Part shown: piece by piece, positions 13,493 through 14,415 of the stretch
Numbering within the stretch: position 1 is the first letter of the stretch
Layout: each line of letters opens with the position of its first letter
NCBI GenBank assembly: GCA_041674345.1
Contig: JBAYVY010000046.1
Span: 1-14,415 of the forward strand
DNA length: 14,415 bases
Direction of reading: 5' to 3'
DNA from: JBAYVY01 sp041674345
Lineage (GTDB): Bacteria; Planctomycetota; Phycisphaerae; Phycisphaerales; Zrk34
Notes under the pieces: generated by a model
The model's database searches: none
Told to the model about the DNA's origin: nothing
Seen by the model: the letters and a program-made list of their open reading frames with translations, nothing else
Translations under genes and position numbers: made by a program

Positions 13493-14415
13493 TCACTCGC
13501 GCCCGGCGAAGCCGAGTTGCTCGTCCAGCCATTCATCGTAACGCAGCACACCCTTGCGCTGTTGAAGGGATTGTCGCTCGGCTTTGTTTTGCGCGGCGGC
13601 GATGATGCGGGCGATCAGCAGGCGGTGCAGCCGGGCGCCCCCGCCGAGCATCACACGCAACAACCGGCGACGGGGCGGTGTGCTGTATCGCCGCAACAAT
13701 TCATCCTCCAGCGAAACAAACGCGGTCACGCTGCCGGGGTCGCCCTGTCGCGCGCAGCGCCCGAACAATTGCCGGTCCACACGCGATGAATCATTGCGAT
13801 CCGCCGCGATCACTTCCAACCCCCCGCTTCGCTCACGCACCGGCCCAGCTTGATGTCCGTGCCGCGACCGGCCATGTTCGTCGCCACCGTGATCGCGCCC
13901 GGTTGACCGGCTTGTGCGACGATTTGCGCTTCTTCCGCATGGCGCACCGCGTTCAACACCTGATGTTGCAAGCCCGCCTCGGTCAACAATACGCTGAGGT
14001 GTTCGCTGTCTTTGATGCCGCGCGCGCCGATCAGCACGGGGCGGCCTTCGCCGTGCAATCGCCTGATGCGTTCGACCACCGCGGCCCACTTGCGGGGAGC
14101 GTCGGCATGTACCTGATCGGGCGCGTGTTGGCGGATGCAGGGCCGGTGCGTGGGGATGCGGACGACCTGCCGGCGATAGACCTGCCAGAACTCGTGGCGG
14201 GCTTCCCACGCCGTGCCGGTCATGCCGCACGGTTTCGGATATTGCCTGAAAAACCGCTGAAAACTGATGAGCGCCAGCGTATCTTTCATCGGCTGGATGT
14301 CGAGTTGCTCCTTCGACTCGACCGCCTGGTGCAGGCCGGCGCGCCAGGTGCGGTCGGGCATCAGTCGCCCGGTGAACTTATCGACGAGTACGATTTTGCC
14401 TTCGTCGATGATGTA
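13493..14415 (-). pseudogene. SecA-like preprotein translocase ATPase, 3' part, frameshifted
   Basis: SecA is the ATPase that drives proteins through SecYEG. The gene enters from the right edge (IIDEGKIVLVDKFTGRLMPD) and runs through GMTGTA, KWAAVVERIRRLH, LGQ-like NBD2 and TNMAGRGTD in one frame, which stops at 13810 after SEAGGWK. The continuation GGLEVIAADRND, GRCARQGDPGS (arginine-finger motif), FVSLEDELLRR and YDEWLDEQLGFAGRE lies in another frame ending at 13493. A run of six C at 13820-13825 marks the break; seven would restore one frame through SEAGGLEVIA. The restored protein ends soon after the region equivalent to the SecA scaffold helix, so it lacks the helical wing, two-helix finger and zinc tail of housekeeping SecA. 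It is probably a short accessory SecA-like ATPase. Frameshift could be real or an assembly error. Confidence 0.82.
13820..13825 (-). other. Frameshift site: run of six C (G on coding strand)
   Basis: The coding strand reads GAA GCG GGG GGT TGG AAG TGA. One extra G would give GAA GCG GGG GGG TTG GAA GTG ATC, encoding the expected EAGGLEVI. The homopolymer location makes a one-base indel, whether sequencing error, true mutation or slippage, the simplest explanation. Confidence 0.85.

Overview
The window looks like a chromosomal segment of a GC-rich, plant-polysaccharide-using bacterium. My best guess is a planctomycete (PVC group). The grounds are an IF-2 with a long Pro/Ala-rich linker, a nusA-infB-rbfA order with no rimP or ylxR between the genes, a short SecA-like ATPase, and AACACAGAGG-type palindromic and GAACCCC heptamer repeats between genes. 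This is inference from gene content; no rRNA or tRNA is present to fix the taxonomy.

Layout. (1) Positions 1-5548, minus strand: a translation/transcription operon read right to left: promoter (5519-5548), a 446-nt structured leader, nusA (3450-5066), infB (471-3398) and rbfA (1-307, cut by the window edge). The leader holds a 13-codon reading frame with a strong Shine-Dalgarno, a long-range 14-bp helix enclosing four hairpins, and directly after it an intrinsic-terminator hairpin with a U-rich tail. It looks like an attenuator or cis-regulatory RNA that I do not recognise. A palindromic element and a G-rich heptamer repeat lie between infB and rbfA. (2) Positions 5549-6204: a divergent intergenic region with no convincing gene, long G and C homopolymers, a perfect 13-bp direct repeat and a likely plus-strand promoter. 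(3) Positions 6205-13387, plus strand: a tightly spaced seven-gene operon: IclR-type regulator, glucarate-dehydratase-like enolase-superfamily enzyme, GH10 glycosidase, GH113-like glycosidase, second GH10 glycosidase, short-chain dehydrogenase and RraA-family aldolase. (4) Positions 13493-14415, minus strand: the 3' part of a SecA-like ATPase gene broken by a one-base frameshift in a run of six C.

How it may work together. None of the three glycosidases has a visible signal peptide, so they probably act on imported oligosaccharides (GH10 suggests xylan-type, GH113 mannan-type). The dehydratase, dehydrogenase and RraA-type aldolase form a plausible non-phosphorylative route for a sugar acid: dehydration to a keto-deoxy acid, a redox step, then retro-aldol cleavage to pyruvate plus an aldehyde. 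The IclR protein, coupled by a 4-bp overlap to the dehydratase gene, is the likely substrate sensor. Enzyme families are read from visible motifs; substrates and pathway are inferred.
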